From: Salipaludibacillus daqingensis
Lineage (GTDB): Bacteria > Bacillota > Bacilli > Bacillales > Salisediminibacteriaceae
Length of the DNA stretch: 64,000 nucleotides
Assembly: GCF_029891575.1 (NCBI RefSeq)
Contig: NZ_JARZHF010000011.1
Span: 62,001 to 126,000, forward strand
Reading direction: 5' to 3'
Part shown: positions 19,418-28,745 of the stretch, in pieces
Position numbering within the stretch: position 1 is the stretch's first letter
How the letters are laid out: each line of letters begins with the position of its first letter
Position numbers and translations under genes: made by a program
The notes under the pieces: generated by a model
Database searches by the model: none
Seen by the model: the letters and a program-made list of their open reading frames with translations, nothing else
What the model was told of the DNA's origin: nothing

Positions 19418-19693
19418 TTAAATATCTAAAAACTTCTTCACATCATCTAATTGTTCTTTGTTCTTTATCTTGTTCTCAGCAATCTCATCTAAAATTTTTT
19501 CTACTTCTTTCACTTCTACTCTCCTATTAAAATGATCATTAATATATTCACACAAATAACCATCTTTTAGTAGAAAATATTTATTAGACCCTAAATCTCT
19601 ATATTCAAAAGCATTTAATTCAAAATAAACTTTCTCTCCATCCTTTAATTGCTTTTTTAAAACGTTAATTAGTTCTTCTTTTTTATTGTCCAT
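19418..19693 (-). CDS. Hypothetical protein, 91 residues
   Basis: A small, highly charged (Lys/Glu-rich) soluble protein, likely helix-strand-helix: KKEELINVLKKQLKDGEKVY, a beta-rich middle (YFLLKDGYLCEYI) and a helical tail. No signal, membrane segment or known motif. Real coding is supported by a strong AGGAGGGGAAATGA site at the ATG and by codon pattern. Not recognised. It lies between a hydrolase and the ABC exporter with no operon link. Confidence 0.65.
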   Translation of the reverse strand: MDNKKEELINVLKKQLKDGEKVYFELNAFEYRDLGSNKYFLLKDGYLCEYINDHFNRRVEVKEVEKILDEIAENKIKNKEQLDDVKKFLDI

Positions 19694-19944
19694 TCATTTC
19701 CCCTCCTAAAAAAAACTATAGTTATTATTTAACTGATTCCCCTTTATTATAAAGCTTTCATTAAAAATTCTGAAGTAAGAAAAGTTCTGGAACAAAACAC
19801 AAGAGTATTATTTAAATCCTTTTAAAACTAAGAATGGCAGTCGCAACTAAAAAACTCACACCTATATGCTTTTCAGACAAAACTAAATACCAGAATTTCA
19901 AGCATTTTCTGGTATTTGCACCAGAAAAAAAGCATTTTCCTTAG

Positions 19945-20000
19945 TGCGTGATGTCTAACTAGAAGAAATTTTTTTTAACCACAAGAACCGTCCCTATGGT
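19945..20000. repeat. Family A element, right-end fragment
   Basis: TCTAACTAGAAGAAA then AACCACAAGAACCGTCCCTA-TGGT, matching the right end of family A copies. The left end is absent. It sits directly after the ABC ATPase stop in the 313-bp gap. Confidence 0.45.
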
Positions 20001-20006
20001 AAAAAC

Positions 20007-20759
20007 CTAAAACCCCTGTTTTTCTAACCACTCAAACAATCGTTTCTCACGAGATGAACTTTTATTTTCGTCTTCGTTATATTTCCCTAATAATAGTTCA
20101 TCATGGATATTTCCATCCAGAAGGAAAATTACTCTGCCTGCCCTTGTTGCGACTTTCACATCATGAGTAACAATCATGACGGTGGTACCTTCTCTATTAA
20201 TAGCATTGATAATATCCATTACTTCTTTTGTGGTACTGCTGTTTAGTGACCCGGTAGGTTCATCCCCAAATAAAATATCCGGCTGATTGACCAATGCTCT
20301 GCAAATTGCAGCACGCTGTAGCTGACCACCTGATACCTTTTTTATATCATGAGTTGCAACACTAGTGATTCCTGTCTTTTCCATCAGCTTGTCAGCATGT
20401 TGATTTATTTCGTCTCTCAATAGCTTTGCAGACTTAAATCCTGGAAGGACAATATTATCTCGAATAGATAAATTTTTTAGTAGATGGGAGTTTTGAAAAA
20501 TAAATCCCATTTTATTAAGCCTTACTTCGGCCATTTTTTCATCTTCCAGATTTGAAATATCTTTACCACTAAGCAATACGTTGCCTTTAGTAGGTCTGTC
20601 CATTCCACTTATACTATAAAGTAAAGTGGATTTCCCAGAACCAGACTGGCCCATGATAGCAATGAACTCGCCTTCGTCAACCTTGAAATTTATATTATTT
20701 AAAACCTTTGTATCTTCATAGTTTTTACATAAATTTTGCACTTCTAAAATTGTTTTCAC
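20007..20759 (-). CDS. ABC transporter ATP-binding protein, MacB/LolD type
   Basis: A 250-residue ATPase energising the membrane protein encoded just upstream. Walker A is GQSGSGKSTLL (about residues 35-45), the signature VSGGQLQRAAICRAL, Walker B ILFGDEPTGSL, and the switch His in VMIVTHDV. SGMDRPTKGNVLLSGKDISNL is typical of the MacB/LolD/BceA class, which works with FtsX-fold permeases to export peptides, lipids or antibiotics. It begins 19 bp after the permease stop with AAGGAGGTG. No two-component system, as found beside BceAB-type exporters, is nearby. Confidence 0.9.
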   Translation of the reverse strand: MKTILEVQNLCKNYEDTKVLNNINFKVDEGEFIAIMGQSGSGKSTLLYSISGMDRPTKGNVLLSGKDISNLEDEKMAEVRLNKMGFIFQNSHLLKNLSIRDNIVLPGFKSAKLLRDEINQHADKLMEKTGITSVATHDIKKVSGGQLQRAAICRALVNQPDILFGDEPTGSLNSSTTKEVMDIINAINREGTTVMIVTHDVKVATRAGRVIFLLDGNIHDELLLGKYNEDENKSSSREKRLFEWLEKQGF

Positions 20760-20778
20760 ATTGCACCTCCTTCATTTC

Positions 20779-23133
20779 CTATTCATTAATAATAGAAACA
20801 ATATTGTATTTTTTAATTGTTCTCATAACAAACCAAGTTACAAACAGTATTAGCATTAGCAAAAACAATGGAAACACAATATACTGAATCACAGGGTTTG
20901 CAATAAGCTCAACTTTCTTAATCCCAAGTCCTGAAATACTTAATGCAACATTGACAAGCCTGTCACCTAAGAAATCTGTTAAAATAATTCCTACTAGGAT
21001 GCCAGTTATCGAAACGAATCCTATTTTTATCATGTACTGCTGTTTTATATCATGTTCAGAAAAACCTATAGCTTTCAAGACTGCAATTTCCGATAAATCC
21101 TTTGCTATGCGCAGTTTTAAAAATAGAATCGTAAATAGGATCACCAAAGATGCTCCAATGAGTATAATCCCAAATACAACAGTCTTGAGCTGGTTAACAA
21201 CCCCACCCAAAGTCTGGTTGATAAATTCCTCCATAGGATCTACCGTAATCCCTGCTCCAAGGAGTTCAGACCATTCTTCAGCCTTTTGTTCTTCGTCAAC
21301 ATTATCATTTAAATTAACTGAAAATGTATATTTTCCAGCATCAATATCTGAAAAAATGTATTTTGACTTCGCTGTATATCCACCACTAGTAACATCCTGG
21401 TAGATTCCTGAAATAGTAAATTCCTGCTCCTTGTCATCAAAGAAAAGCACCATTGTTTCTCCGACCTCTTTCCCGATTTCATTTGCGTTAAGGTAGGAAA
21501 TAACTATCTCGCTTTCTTCTTCAGGTGCCTTTCCACTTAGATACTTTAAGTCGTTCCCCGCGTTTTCTCCACAATCTATATTTAAATTCATAAGTTGATT
21601 TTCAGAATCAGTAGTTTTCACACGTACCCTTCGATATTCAAAGTAATTTTCAATAGAATTATCGTTTTCTAAAACCTCTTTTACCTTTACATAGCTAGTT
21701 TCGAGATTTTCCCCCTCTTCCACTTCGATCAGGATATCCTCTAGAGAGCTCCCCATATAGGTAATAAATTCAGGTGCCTCAAAGGTATTCATTAGATTAG
21801 CAGGAACTAGAACCATCAGTGTTGTAATTAATACAATTGCAAAAACAATCGTCCAGTTTTTAAACTTGTAAAAAACTTCACGTATTCCTATAAGCCAGTT
21901 AACAGAAAGTTTCTTGGATTTATATAGGCCGTCCTTTATGCCACCGTTGGCTTTATCAAATCCCTTTCCACTAACCAACGCATCAACAACCGTAACCTTT
22001 TTTATTTTCTTTAATATCCTTTTACAATAATTGTTTATAAGAAGGTAAACAAGGAAACTAATTACAAGAGATAATATTAAAGCCAAAGGAGTTAGCCTCA
22101 TCTCACCAAATGTAGCGTTGATCTGCTTTATGAATAGACCGCTAATCAATAATGCTAATAAATATCCAGCAATAACACCTACCACAGCAAGTACCCTATA
22201 CTTGTTAAGATAAAGTTCTCTGATATCGCCAAATGGAATTCCAATAGCTTTCATTGTACCAATTTCAGCAATATCTTCTTCTAAAGCTGCCATGATCGTA
22301 TACTTAACACTGATAAAAGAAACAAAAATTAACAATACACTAACTAGAAGCATAACAAATACTGTAATGATATCCGTTATAGCACTCAGCAAGAAAATCA
22401 TTGTATAAGTCACTGCTTGACCATTCTGTGGAAGTCCTGCATTTTCGTAGGCTGTCTGAAAATCTGAAGCCTCTTTTGAATCAGTAAAATAAGCTTCAAT
22501 TAGATACTCTTTCTCTCCAAACTTACCTTGAAGCATCGCAAAATCTTCATCGCTTAATAATATTCTTGTAGAAGAAACCAATGGTGAGTTCATCTGAGAA
22601 TCCAAAATGAATTCTTTAATGACAAAATCCCTCTTAATCTCATTATCGGCTAAAATAATATGATCGCCGATTTTCATATTATACCTATCCTTTAGAAGTA
22701 CAGGGATTCCAATTTCCCCCTTATGAAGGGTTACTTTTTCATGTGTAGAATTTAGCAGTAAATCCTTAGCTTCGTTCTGCTTTACTAAACCAATATCAAG
22801 ACGGCTATCTGAAAGATCGTACGTCTTTTCATTACCAATGACTGTAAGACTATTACCATAGATATTAACCATTGTTATAGTCTGCCAATCTGTTATTCCC
22901 TTATAATCTGACATAAACTTATCTATTTCCTCTTGATTGATTTCTCCTTTATGCATCTGAAGAAAATGAGGCGGTTGTGCTGTCTTATATAATTCAGAAA
23001 TTGATGTAAAGGTTTGAACTGCAATTAACATTGACAAAGCTGCAAGTCCAGTAGACAACATCATAAACAAAACTAATGCCAGATTTATGACTTTATTTCT
23101 TTTAAGATCATTTTTAACTATTAACCAGTTCAT
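20779..23133 (-). CDS. ABC transporter permease with two FtsX domains
   Basis: A 784-residue membrane protein. One N-terminal helix is followed by an extracytoplasmic MacB-like domain (about 45-230), a first FtsX block of three helices (about 240-370, with EDIAEIGTMKAIGIPFGDIRELY), a central helix near 435, a second extracytoplasmic domain, and a second FtsX block with DLSEIAVLKAIGFSEHDIKQQY. The duplicated coupling-helix motif (MKAIG/LKAIG) is diagnostic. It likely exports a hydrophobic compound or peptide together with the adjacent ATPase. The frame extends to 23241, but ATG 23133 (MNWLIVKNDLKRNK) is the natural family start, with GGAAAGGAG in front. Confidence 0.85.
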   Translation of the reverse strand: MNWLIVKNDLKRNKVINLALVLFMMLSTGLAALSMLIAVQTFTSISELYKTAQPPHFLQMHKGEINQEEIDKFMSDYKGITDWQTITMVNIYGNSLTVIGNEKTYDLSDSRLDIGLVKQNEAKDLLLNSTHEKVTLHKGEIGIPVLLKDRYNMKIGDHIILADNEIKRDFVIKEFILDSQMNSPLVSSTRILLSDEDFAMLQGKFGEKEYLIEAYFTDSKEASDFQTAYENAGLPQNGQAVTYTMIFLLSAITDIITVFVMLLVSVLLIFVSFISVKYTIMAALEEDIAEIGTMKAIGIPFGDIRELYLNKYRVLAVVGVIAGYLLALLISGLFIKQINATFGEMRLTPLALILSLVISFLVYLLINNYCKRILKKIKKVTVVDALVSGKGFDKANGGIKDGLYKSKKLSVNWLIGIREVFYKFKNWTIVFAIVLITTLMVLVPANLMNTFEAPEFITYMGSSLEDILIEVEEGENLETSYVKVKEVLENDNSIENYFEYRRVRVKTTDSENQLMNLNIDCGENAGNDLKYLSGKAPEEESEIVISYLNANEIGKEVGETMVLFFDDKEQEFTISGIYQDVTSGGYTAKSKYIFSDIDAGKYTFSVNLNDNVDEEQKAEEWSELLGAGITVDPMEEFINQTLGGVVNQLKTVVFGIILIGASLVILFTILFLKLRIAKDLSEIAVLKAIGFSEHDIKQQYMIKIGFVSITGILVGIILTDFLGDRLVNVALSISGLGIKKVELIANPVIQYIVFPLFLLMLILFVTWFVMRTIKKYNIVSIINE

Positions 23134-23333
23134 AGGCTTTTCCCAAACTCCTTTCCATTTCTTTAATGGTGTCATTGGAGCCAATTTTGCATGCTTAAAA
23201 GATAAAGAAACAAGGCATACTCTATAGATAAATTTTATCACTTAAAAAAGGGGGTTGATTTGTAAATAAAGTAGTTTATGTGAAGTATCAGCGAGGAAAA
23301 GGTCCTGTCTCCGGCACTTTCTTCACCACACAC

Positions 23334-23367
23334 AAAAAAAGCTAAGTCAGATAATCTGACTTAACTT
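23334..23367 (-). terminator. Rho-independent terminator after ykoC
   Basis: Stem AAGCTAAGTCAGA (23339-23351) with TCTGACTTAACTT (23355-23367), a three-base loop and one mismatch; on the minus strand it ends in a run of seven T. It is the likely end of the thiamine-precursor operon. The rest of the 372-bp gap (23134-23505) shows no gene. Confidence 0.7.
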
Positions 23368-23505
23368 CGTTTACCGTATTATACCTTTCTTTTACAATTC
23401 TTCACAAAACCACGACGATAAAAAACGTGTGCCCCATCGAGTTAACATTTTAAGCGAATAAGAGCAGGAACGAGAAACTAATTCGAGTTAAATACGATGC
23501 TTTTA

Positions 23506-24294
23506 TCAAAATTGCACTCCAAAGATATTCAAATAGCCTAACTGATAAGAAGCGATAATCACTAAGCAGAACGCGCCTACGATACTTGTGAAAAACGCCC
23601 AGTCTTTTCTACCGATAGACATCTGATGATAATGAGTTCGGTCTGTCTCACCTGTGAACCCTTTCGACTCCATCGCAATCGCCACGCGCTCCGCTTTGCG
23701 AATAGCATTGGCCATTAACGGAATCGCATAGCGACGGAACTGGTGAATTCGACCTTTCAACCCTTTCGCACGACCAATTCCACGAATCCGATGCGCCTGT
23801 CTTAGCACTTCAAATTCATGTTTAAACGTCGGCAGAAATCGATAGCCTGCAAGAATACCGTAAGTGAGCTTTGGTGGGAGCTTGAACTGTTGCATAAGAC
23901 TAAGCATGAATTTAGTTGAGTCTGTCGTTAAGATAAACATGAGCGACAGAGCGACAAAGCAGAGTGATCGGAGCGCAAGGCTGATTCCGACCATGACTCC
24001 TCCCGTCGTCACTTCAAACCACCAAAATTCGAAAAGAACACGTCCGCCTGCGAAACTATCACTCGTATAAAGAACGGTCATCCACGCAAAACCTATCGCT
24101 AGAAAGACAAATGGTGAAAATAACAGCAACCATTTTTTGATAGAGATTTTGCTGAACATAAACGTGAACGCGACAACAAATATAAGATAGATAAGTGGTG
24201 TAAATATGTCAAAGCTAAAGCTCAATAACACCCCGGGGATAAGAATGGCTACCATTTTCAACGCTGGATTAACGGACGAGATCATACGTTTCAC
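23506..24294 (-). CDS. ykoC: ECF transporter transmembrane component YkoC
   Basis: A 262-residue membrane protein with five to six hydrophobic segments, the T component of an energy-coupling-factor importer. The cytoplasmic EAPRG-like motif is present as VLRQAHRIRGIGRAKG, followed by a second arginine-bearing coupling helix AIRKAERVAIAMESKGF. It transmits ATP hydrolysis by YkoD to the S component YkoE. The order ykoF-E-D-C matches B. subtilis, where the system is assigned to the thiamine precursor hydroxymethylpyrimidine. It overlaps ykoD by 26 bp. The first start is GTG; ATG at 24285 is an alternative. Confidence 0.9.
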   Translation of the reverse strand: MKRMISSVNPALKMVAILIPGVLLSFSFDIFTPLIYLIFVVAFTFMFSKISIKKWLLLFSPFVFLAIGFAWMTVLYTSDSFAGGRVLFEFWWFEVTTGGVMVGISLALRSLCFVALSLMFILTTDSTKFMLSLMQQFKLPPKLTYGILAGYRFLPTFKHEFEVLRQAHRIRGIGRAKGLKGRIHQFRRYAIPLMANAIRKAERVAIAMESKGFTGETDRTHYHQMSIGRKDWAFFTSIVGAFCLVIIASYQLGYLNIFGVQF

Positions 24295-25897
24295 CAGCTT
24301 TCTGCTGTTTCAAATTCTGTTTTCGAATCCGATAAGGTTGTCTTAGCCTAGCTGTATGAAGCAGCTCTTCGTTTTTCCACAACTTCTCGGGGTGGCCATG
24401 AAAAACGATCCGCCCCGAATCTAAAACAAATGTCCGTTCACAATACTGATCGACTAAATCCATATCGTGCGTAACGAACACTACCGTTGTTCCTTGTTCT
24501 TTTAATTCCAGAATGATAGTCATCAGCTCTTCTGTCGTTTTTGCATCTTGCCCAAAAGTCGGTTCATCAAACAGGAGAAGTTCCGGTGTTTCATCGAGCA
24601 TCGTTGCCACACTGAGACGACGCTTTTGACCACCACTAATTGAAAATGGATTGCTCCATTGGTGATTTTGTAACTGGAAGTGATCCAAAAGAACGTCTAT
24701 CCTTGCTTTCATTTTCCGTTCACCAGTCCCGTTCAATTTCATGCCAAAAGCCAATTCATCATAGACAGTGTCAGTAATAAATTGATGCTCAGGATTTTGG
24801 AAAACAAAGCCCATTTTCTGCCGTAATTCCTGTTCACGCCATTGTTTCAGTGACTTATTGAGGAAATCAATCTTCCCTTTATACGGCGTTAGAATTCCAG
24901 CCATGAGCTGAAGAAGCGTCGACTTCCCTGCTCCATTTTCACCGACAATAGCGACAAACTCTCCTTTGTGAAGAGCTAGATCGATCTCATCTAAAATCAC
25001 GTTCCCCTTCCGTTTAAATGACAAATGACTTATTGAAATCGTTCGTTCCAAAAACCTAGGGGCCTTGTCTGCCAATCTTTTATGCTTCTCTGCTGGAAAT
25101 TTAGTGATATCTTTCGGTAAATGAATTCCTTCCGCACCTAACATTGCCAATTGTTCCTTAAATACGAGATCAGGTCGACCGTCAGCAATGAGTTTTCCTT
25201 CTTGACTTAACGCAAGAACGTGGTCTGTGAACAGAACCCAGTCGTCGAGCTGATGTTCGATCACGAACACAGACATGCCTCGTTCTTTCTGTAACTCGGA
25301 TACCAACTTGATAAACTCCATACTAGAAACAGGATCCAAGTTCGCTGTTGGTTCATCTAGGATGAGCAATTCAGGCTCCAACAATAGCACGGATGCTAAT
25401 GCAACCTTTTGTTTTTGCCCTCCTGAAAGTTGGTGAATCGGTCGTTTTTGGAAGTCTTTTAACCCCACCGCTTCAAGAATACGATCTATTTTTGACGACA
25501 TATCCTTTTGCGGAATACGGATATTTTCCATCGTAAAGGCTAATTCATTTTCCACTGTCATCATACAAAATTGACTTTCCGGGTCTTGAAACACAATGCC
25601 GATCTTTTGATTAAGTTCTCCTTTTTCAAACTGGCGGATCTCCCGGCCACGAAAAAACACGTCCCCTTTTTTATAGCCCTCAACCGCTTCAGGATAAAGA
25701 CCATTTAAACAAAGAGAAATCGTACTCTTACCGGATCCACTGGCCCCTAAAAGAAGCGTCACTTCCCCTTGTAAAAGAGAGAAACTTACATCATCAATCA
25801 ACGATGATCCCGCTTTTTTTTCATAATCAAACGATAGGTTCTCTACGCGAATGAGTGGCTCAAGTTGCTGCCGATTCAAATCAGGCTGATTTATCAC
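24269..25897 (-). CDS. ykoD: Double ATPase of the thiamine-precursor ECF transporter, YkoD
   Basis: A 542-residue fusion of two ABC ATPase domains. The first has Walker A GASGSGKSTIS, signature LSGGQKQKVALAS and Walker B LLILDEPTANLD. The second (from about residue 285) has GENGAGKSTLLQLM, ISGGQKRRLSVAT and LLLFDEPTFGQD. Both halves appear catalytically complete, as in other EcfA1-EcfA2 fusions. It drives uptake through YkoC and YkoE at the membrane. The GTG start follows GGGAGGAG, and the gene overlaps ykoE by 17 bp, so the operon is tightly coupled. Confidence 0.92.
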   Translation of the reverse strand: MINQPDLNRQQLEPLIRVENLSFDYEKKAGSSLIDDVSFSLLQGEVTLLLGASGSGKSTISLCLNGLYPEAVEGYKKGDVFFRGREIRQFEKGELNQKIGIVFQDPESQFCMMTVENELAFTMENIRIPQKDMSSKIDRILEAVGLKDFQKRPIHQLSGGQKQKVALASVLLLEPELLILDEPTANLDPVSSMEFIKLVSELQKERGMSVFVIEHQLDDWVLFTDHVLALSQEGKLIADGRPDLVFKEQLAMLGAEGIHLPKDITKFPAEKHKRLADKAPRFLERTISISHLSFKRKGNVILDEIDLALHKGEFVAIVGENGAGKSTLLQLMAGILTPYKGKIDFLNKSLKQWREQELRQKMGFVFQNPEHQFITDTVYDELAFGMKLNGTGERKMKARIDVLLDHFQLQNHQWSNPFSISGGQKRRLSVATMLDETPELLLFDEPTFGQDAKTTEELMTIILELKEQGTTVVFVTHDMDLVDQYCERTFVLDSGRIVFHGHPEKLWKNEELLHTARLRQPYRIRKQNLKQQKAGETYDLVR

Positions 25898-26483
25898 GTT
25901 TCTCCTCCCACTCCTTTCCTAATGCATAGCCACGAAGTACGCCTGTTTGCGCAAGCTGATCACTGATATATTTTCCAAGTAACCCTGCCAATAGTGCACC
26001 ACTGATCACTCGAACGGTCAGCGTCGCAATAATTAATCCTGGCGTAAGAGCTGCCAATCCTGATTGGAACCAACCCCATGCGTAGCTGAAAACTGCGGCG
26101 GACATCCCAGCCATCATCAGTACATAGAGAGAAAAGTTTCGATACCTTGTCGCTAAGAAGACCACCTCAGCTCCAAGTCCTTGAATGGCCGCAGAAATAA
26201 TTAATTGAGGTCCAGCAGGACTTCCGATTAATACTTGCACAGTTCCTGCAATTAGCTCTGACCAAAACGCTGCGCCTCGTTTACGGATCACATATGCCGC
26301 AATGATCGAGACAATAAACCAAATGCCGAAAATGACTTCATAACCAAATGGAGCTAGCCCGAATGGTGTAAGAAAATTACGCAGCCCTTGGCCAAAAAAA
26401 TAAAACATTAAGTAAATAACGGCGAAAACGACACCGAAAATGGACATTAACACAATTTCTTTCAGTTTCCATTGTCTCATCAT
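25881..26483 (-). CDS. ykoE: ECF transporter substrate-binding membrane component YkoE
   Basis: A 200-residue integral membrane protein with about five to six helices, the substrate-specific S component. WKLKEIVLMSIFGVVFAVIY opens the first helix; the central GSPAGPQLIISAAIQGLGAEVVF and the C-terminal GLLGKYISDQLAQTGVL fit the YkoE family. In B. subtilis it is assigned to hydroxymethylpyrimidine or related thiamine precursors on the basis of the TPP riboswitch and gene context. ATG 26483 has GGAGGCG upstream; it starts 15 bp after ykoF. Confidence 0.9.
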   Translation of the reverse strand: MMRQWKLKEIVLMSIFGVVFAVIYLMFYFFGQGLRNFLTPFGLAPFGYEVIFGIWFIVSIIAAYVIRKRGAAFWSELIAGTVQVLIGSPAGPQLIISAAIQGLGAEVVFLATRYRNFSLYVLMMAGMSAAVFSYAWGWFQSGLAALTPGLIIATLTVRVISGALLAGLLGKYISDQLAQTGVLRGYALGKEWEEKRDKSA

Positions 26484-26498
26484 GGTTACATTCGCCTC

Positions 26499-27101
26499 CT
26501 ATTTATCTTTCTTCGATGGACTGTTGGCCGAAATCGCCGCCGTCATTGTGACATGACTATGTTTATTTGTACTAGATGCATTCACAAATGCTTCTTCTAA
26601 CGTTTTGAAAACATCATTCGTATCACCATCTAAACGAGACGCGTAATGAACCCCTTTTGTAAACGTACCGTGCTTATCAGCCACTTCTTTTTGATCAGCA
26701 ATGACTTGCATGTAATCGGGATTGTTAAGCGGATATAAAGCAAACTGAGACGCTACCTCCACTTTTTCATTTATCGAGCCCTCTTCGTTCAAACGATGAT
26801 CATCTTCTGACATATACGTGTCCGCCTCTGAGTCACCTGGACACCCAATCGAAAACGTCCCGTTAAAAACAACGTGGACACCGGTTTTCGCCGCGTGAAT
26901 AAAGATTGCTTTTGTCACATCAAATACATGTTCACTTCGACCACGAATACACGTGCTCACATCATCTGTATGTTGCCACACTTTTGATGTATCCACCTCT
27001 TTCAATGCGCCTTTAATCACATCCACAAAATTATCTGTCATCGGGTACACCGAGAAACGGCACCCGACAATTCGACTTGTTCCACAACTTAATCCTTGCA
27101 T
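26499..27101 (-). CDS. ykoF: Thiamine/HMP-binding protein YkoF
   Basis: A 200-residue soluble protein made of two repeats of a ferredoxin-like (ACT-type) half. Repeat 1 contains GCRFSVYPMTDNFVDVIKGAL and GTFSIGCPGDSEADTY; repeat 2 has ASQFALYPLNNPDYMQVI and KGVHYASRLDGD. These motifs match B. subtilis YkoF closely; that protein binds thiamine. It probably buffers or delivers the vitamin or its pyrimidine part. The open frame extends to 27191 through the riboswitch region, but ATG 27101 with GGAGG seven bases before is clearly right. First gene of the operon. Confidence 0.93.
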   Translation of the reverse strand: MQGLSCGTSRIVGCRFSVYPMTDNFVDVIKGALKEVDTSKVWQHTDDVSTCIRGRSEHVFDVTKAIFIHAAKTGVHVVFNGTFSIGCPGDSEADTYMSEDDHRLNEEGSINEKVEVASQFALYPLNNPDYMQVIADQKEVADKHGTFTKGVHYASRLDGDTNDVFKTLEEAFVNASSTNKHSHVTMTAAISANSPSKKDK

Positions 27102-27171
27102 GCAACATCCTCCTCTATGATCGATATGTAAATCAATATGACTATCAGTGACTCGCCCAGAAGGGGTGGGA

Positions 27172-27211
27172 AAAAATATAAAAAACTGCACCTCCCATAA
27201 GGAAGATGCAG
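27172..27211 (-). terminator. Expression-platform terminator of the TPP riboswitch
   Basis: CTGCACCTCCC (27186-27196) and GGAAGATGCAG (27201-27211) form an 11-bp stem (two G-U pairs) with a 4-base loop; on the minus strand it is followed by TTTTTT-A-TA-TTTTTT. It lies between the aptamer and ykoF, so TPP binding would stop transcription before the operon. Confidence 0.85.
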
Positions 27212-27249
27212 TGAAAGTTCATGTAAATCAAACAGGCTACATGTAGCTT

Positions 27250-27338
27250 ACCTGCACTTCCCCACGCTAGTATTACCTAGTTCGGGTTCAAAGGGTTAAC
27301 AGGAATTTCACCTGTCTCTCAGCTTATAGCACCCCTAG
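27250..27338 (-). ncRNA. TPP (THI-box) riboswitch
   Basis: On the minus strand the aptamer reads AGGGGTGCTATAAGCTGAGA, then CCCTTTGAACCCGAACTAGG, then TAATACTAGCGTGGGGAAGT. These are the conserved THI-box blocks (GGGGTGC, CTGAGA, CCCTTTGAACCTGA, TAATACCAGCGTAGGGAA). It precedes ykoFEDC and, together with the downstream terminator, would shut off precursor uptake when thiamine pyrophosphate is plentiful. Confidence 0.95.
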
Positions 27339-27422
27339 TGCGATCACGAATATCATATTGTTGATTTCATTGTAACGGCAACGAGCAACGTTTGTAAACA
27401 CCCTTATTTCACTTCCGTCTCG

Positions 27423-27813
27423 TTCTATAATGCACTTCTGTCATTCTATAATGCACTTCCGCCATTCTATAATGCACTTTCTCCACTATAATGCACTTTC
27501 TCCATTCTATAATGCACTTTCTCCACTATAATGCACTTTCGGTATTCTATAATGCACTTCCGCCATTCTATAATGCACTTTCTCCATTCTATAATGCACT
27601 TCCGCCATTCTATAATGCACTTCCGCCATTCTATAATGCACTTTCTCCACTATAATGCACTTTCTCCATTCTATAATGCACTTCCGTCTTTCTATAATGC
27701 ACTTTCTCCATTCTATAATGCACTTCCGTCTTTCTATAATGCACTTCCGCCATTCTATAATGCACTTTCCCCTCTCTATAATGCACTTTCGCTACTCTAT
27801 AATGCACTTCCGC
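27423..27813. repeat. Tandem array of a CTATAATGCACTT unit, 19 copies
   Basis: Nineteen head-to-tail copies, usually 21 bp, a few 19 bp. Each has an invariant CTATAATGCACTT core and a 6-8 base variable part (CCGCCATT, TCTCCATT, CCGTCTTT and others). Each core has a perfect TATAAT hexamer, at about two helical turns spacing. Frames across it translate to MHFR-SI repeats, an artefact. It lies between the riboswitch leader and msrA. A six-copy array of the same unit is at 35310. Confidence 0.9.
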
Positions 27814-27898
27814 ACCCAGCCAAAAGCATTCATTTGACAACACTACCTGTTTTCATTGCTCCGATTCGGTTCAGACTGGGGTACTTGATTATTCTCCC

Positions 27899-28369
27899 TT
27901 ACTTATATCTACTTAATATTTCGTCTGGAATATGGCAATAATCATTTGGATATCTAGCTAACCTATCTTGATGTTCTTCTGCACTTCTCACATAGTTTGT
28001 GAGAGGTAATACTTCAACAACGATAAGGTCATAATCATTTCTCTCACTTAGAAACGCCTCCGCCTCTTGCAAGTGTTCAGGCTTTTCACTATATACTCCT
28101 GTTCTGTATTTCTCGCCAACATCTTGTCCTTGTTTATTCAAACTGTATGGATCAATGATTTCAAACAAATATCCCATCAATTCCCTGATTGTTACAACCT
28201 TCGGATCAAATTCGATTTTTACACATTCGGCGTAGCCATCATAATCACCCTCAAGTGTATGACTGGTTCCATTAACTCTTCCCGCTTCTGTAAACTTAAC
28301 TCCAGGTAAAGTTTTTATAAAAGCTTGTACTCCCCATAAACATCCACCTGCAAAATATACTACTTCCAT
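27899..28369 (-). CDS. msrA: Peptide methionine sulfoxide reductase MsrA
   Basis: A 156-residue enzyme that reduces methionine-S-sulfoxide in oxidised proteins. YFAGGCLWGVQAF at the N-terminus carries the catalytic cysteine (residue 10); most MsrA proteins have GCFWG, so Phe is Leu here, a variant I recall from other Bacillus MsrA proteins. DPYSLNKQGQDVGEKYRTGVY and AEEHQDRLARYPNDYCHIP are the substrate and recycling regions, with Cys in the last block. ATG 28369 follows AGAGGGAG. Single gene, no msrB nearby. Confidence 0.9.
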   Translation of the reverse strand: MEVVYFAGGCLWGVQAFIKTLPGVKFTEAGRVNGTSHTLEGDYDGYAECVKIEFDPKVVTIRELMGYLFEIIDPYSLNKQGQDVGEKYRTGVYSEKPEHLQEAEAFLSERNDYDLIVVEVLPLTNYVRSAEEHQDRLARYPNDYCHIPDEILSRYK

Positions 28370-28570
28370 ATTGACTCTCCCTCTTTGTTTAAAACACCAA
28401 CAATTCTATTCCTAGCATTTATTAAAAACACTGATTTATATTCTAGATCAAACTTCGACGAAAATTTATTCAACTCCTGCAAAACTGATAAAGAATGACT
28501 ACTTTAAAATGGAGAGCTGAACATTTATAGTCCTAAAGCTCCACAATTGTTCTTTCTTTGACCGTTATTT

Positions 28571-28610
28571 CCATACAAAAAACGCTCAATCTGAGCGTTT
28601 TCTTGTATGG
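28571..28610. terminator. Bidirectional terminator-like hairpin
   Basis: CCATACAA...AACGCTCA-ATC-TGAGCGTT...TTGTATGG forms a long stem with A- and T-rich flanks inside. It sits 136 bp downstream of the 28746 stop on the minus strand. Apart from it, the 376-bp gap (28370-28745) shows nothing recognisable. Confidence 0.55.
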
Positions 28611-28745
28611 ATCTGTTCAACATCCCGAAAATTAGTTTTTTCGCTTTAACTTTTTTTGGGGTGTTACCATCTAATCACATGAGTTTTCACTTATGAATGG
28701 GTTTGTTTGACTTATGATGTAAATTTGTAAAAGACGACCAGCCTA

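Noticed and set aside
20951-21403. 150-residue plus-strand frame inside the ABC permease gene
   Set aside because: Antisense shadow; the FtsX domains are clearly encoded on the other strand.
27423-27813. CRISPR array
   Set aside because: Units are about 21 bp with a 13-bp core and 6-8 base variable parts, far too short for repeats and spacers, and no cas genes are present.
27531-27941. Plus-strand 136-residue frame of MHFRYSI repeats and its minus-strand mirror at 27631-27843
   Set aside because: These frames simply translate the 21-bp tandem array. They have no ribosome sites and occur on both strands.
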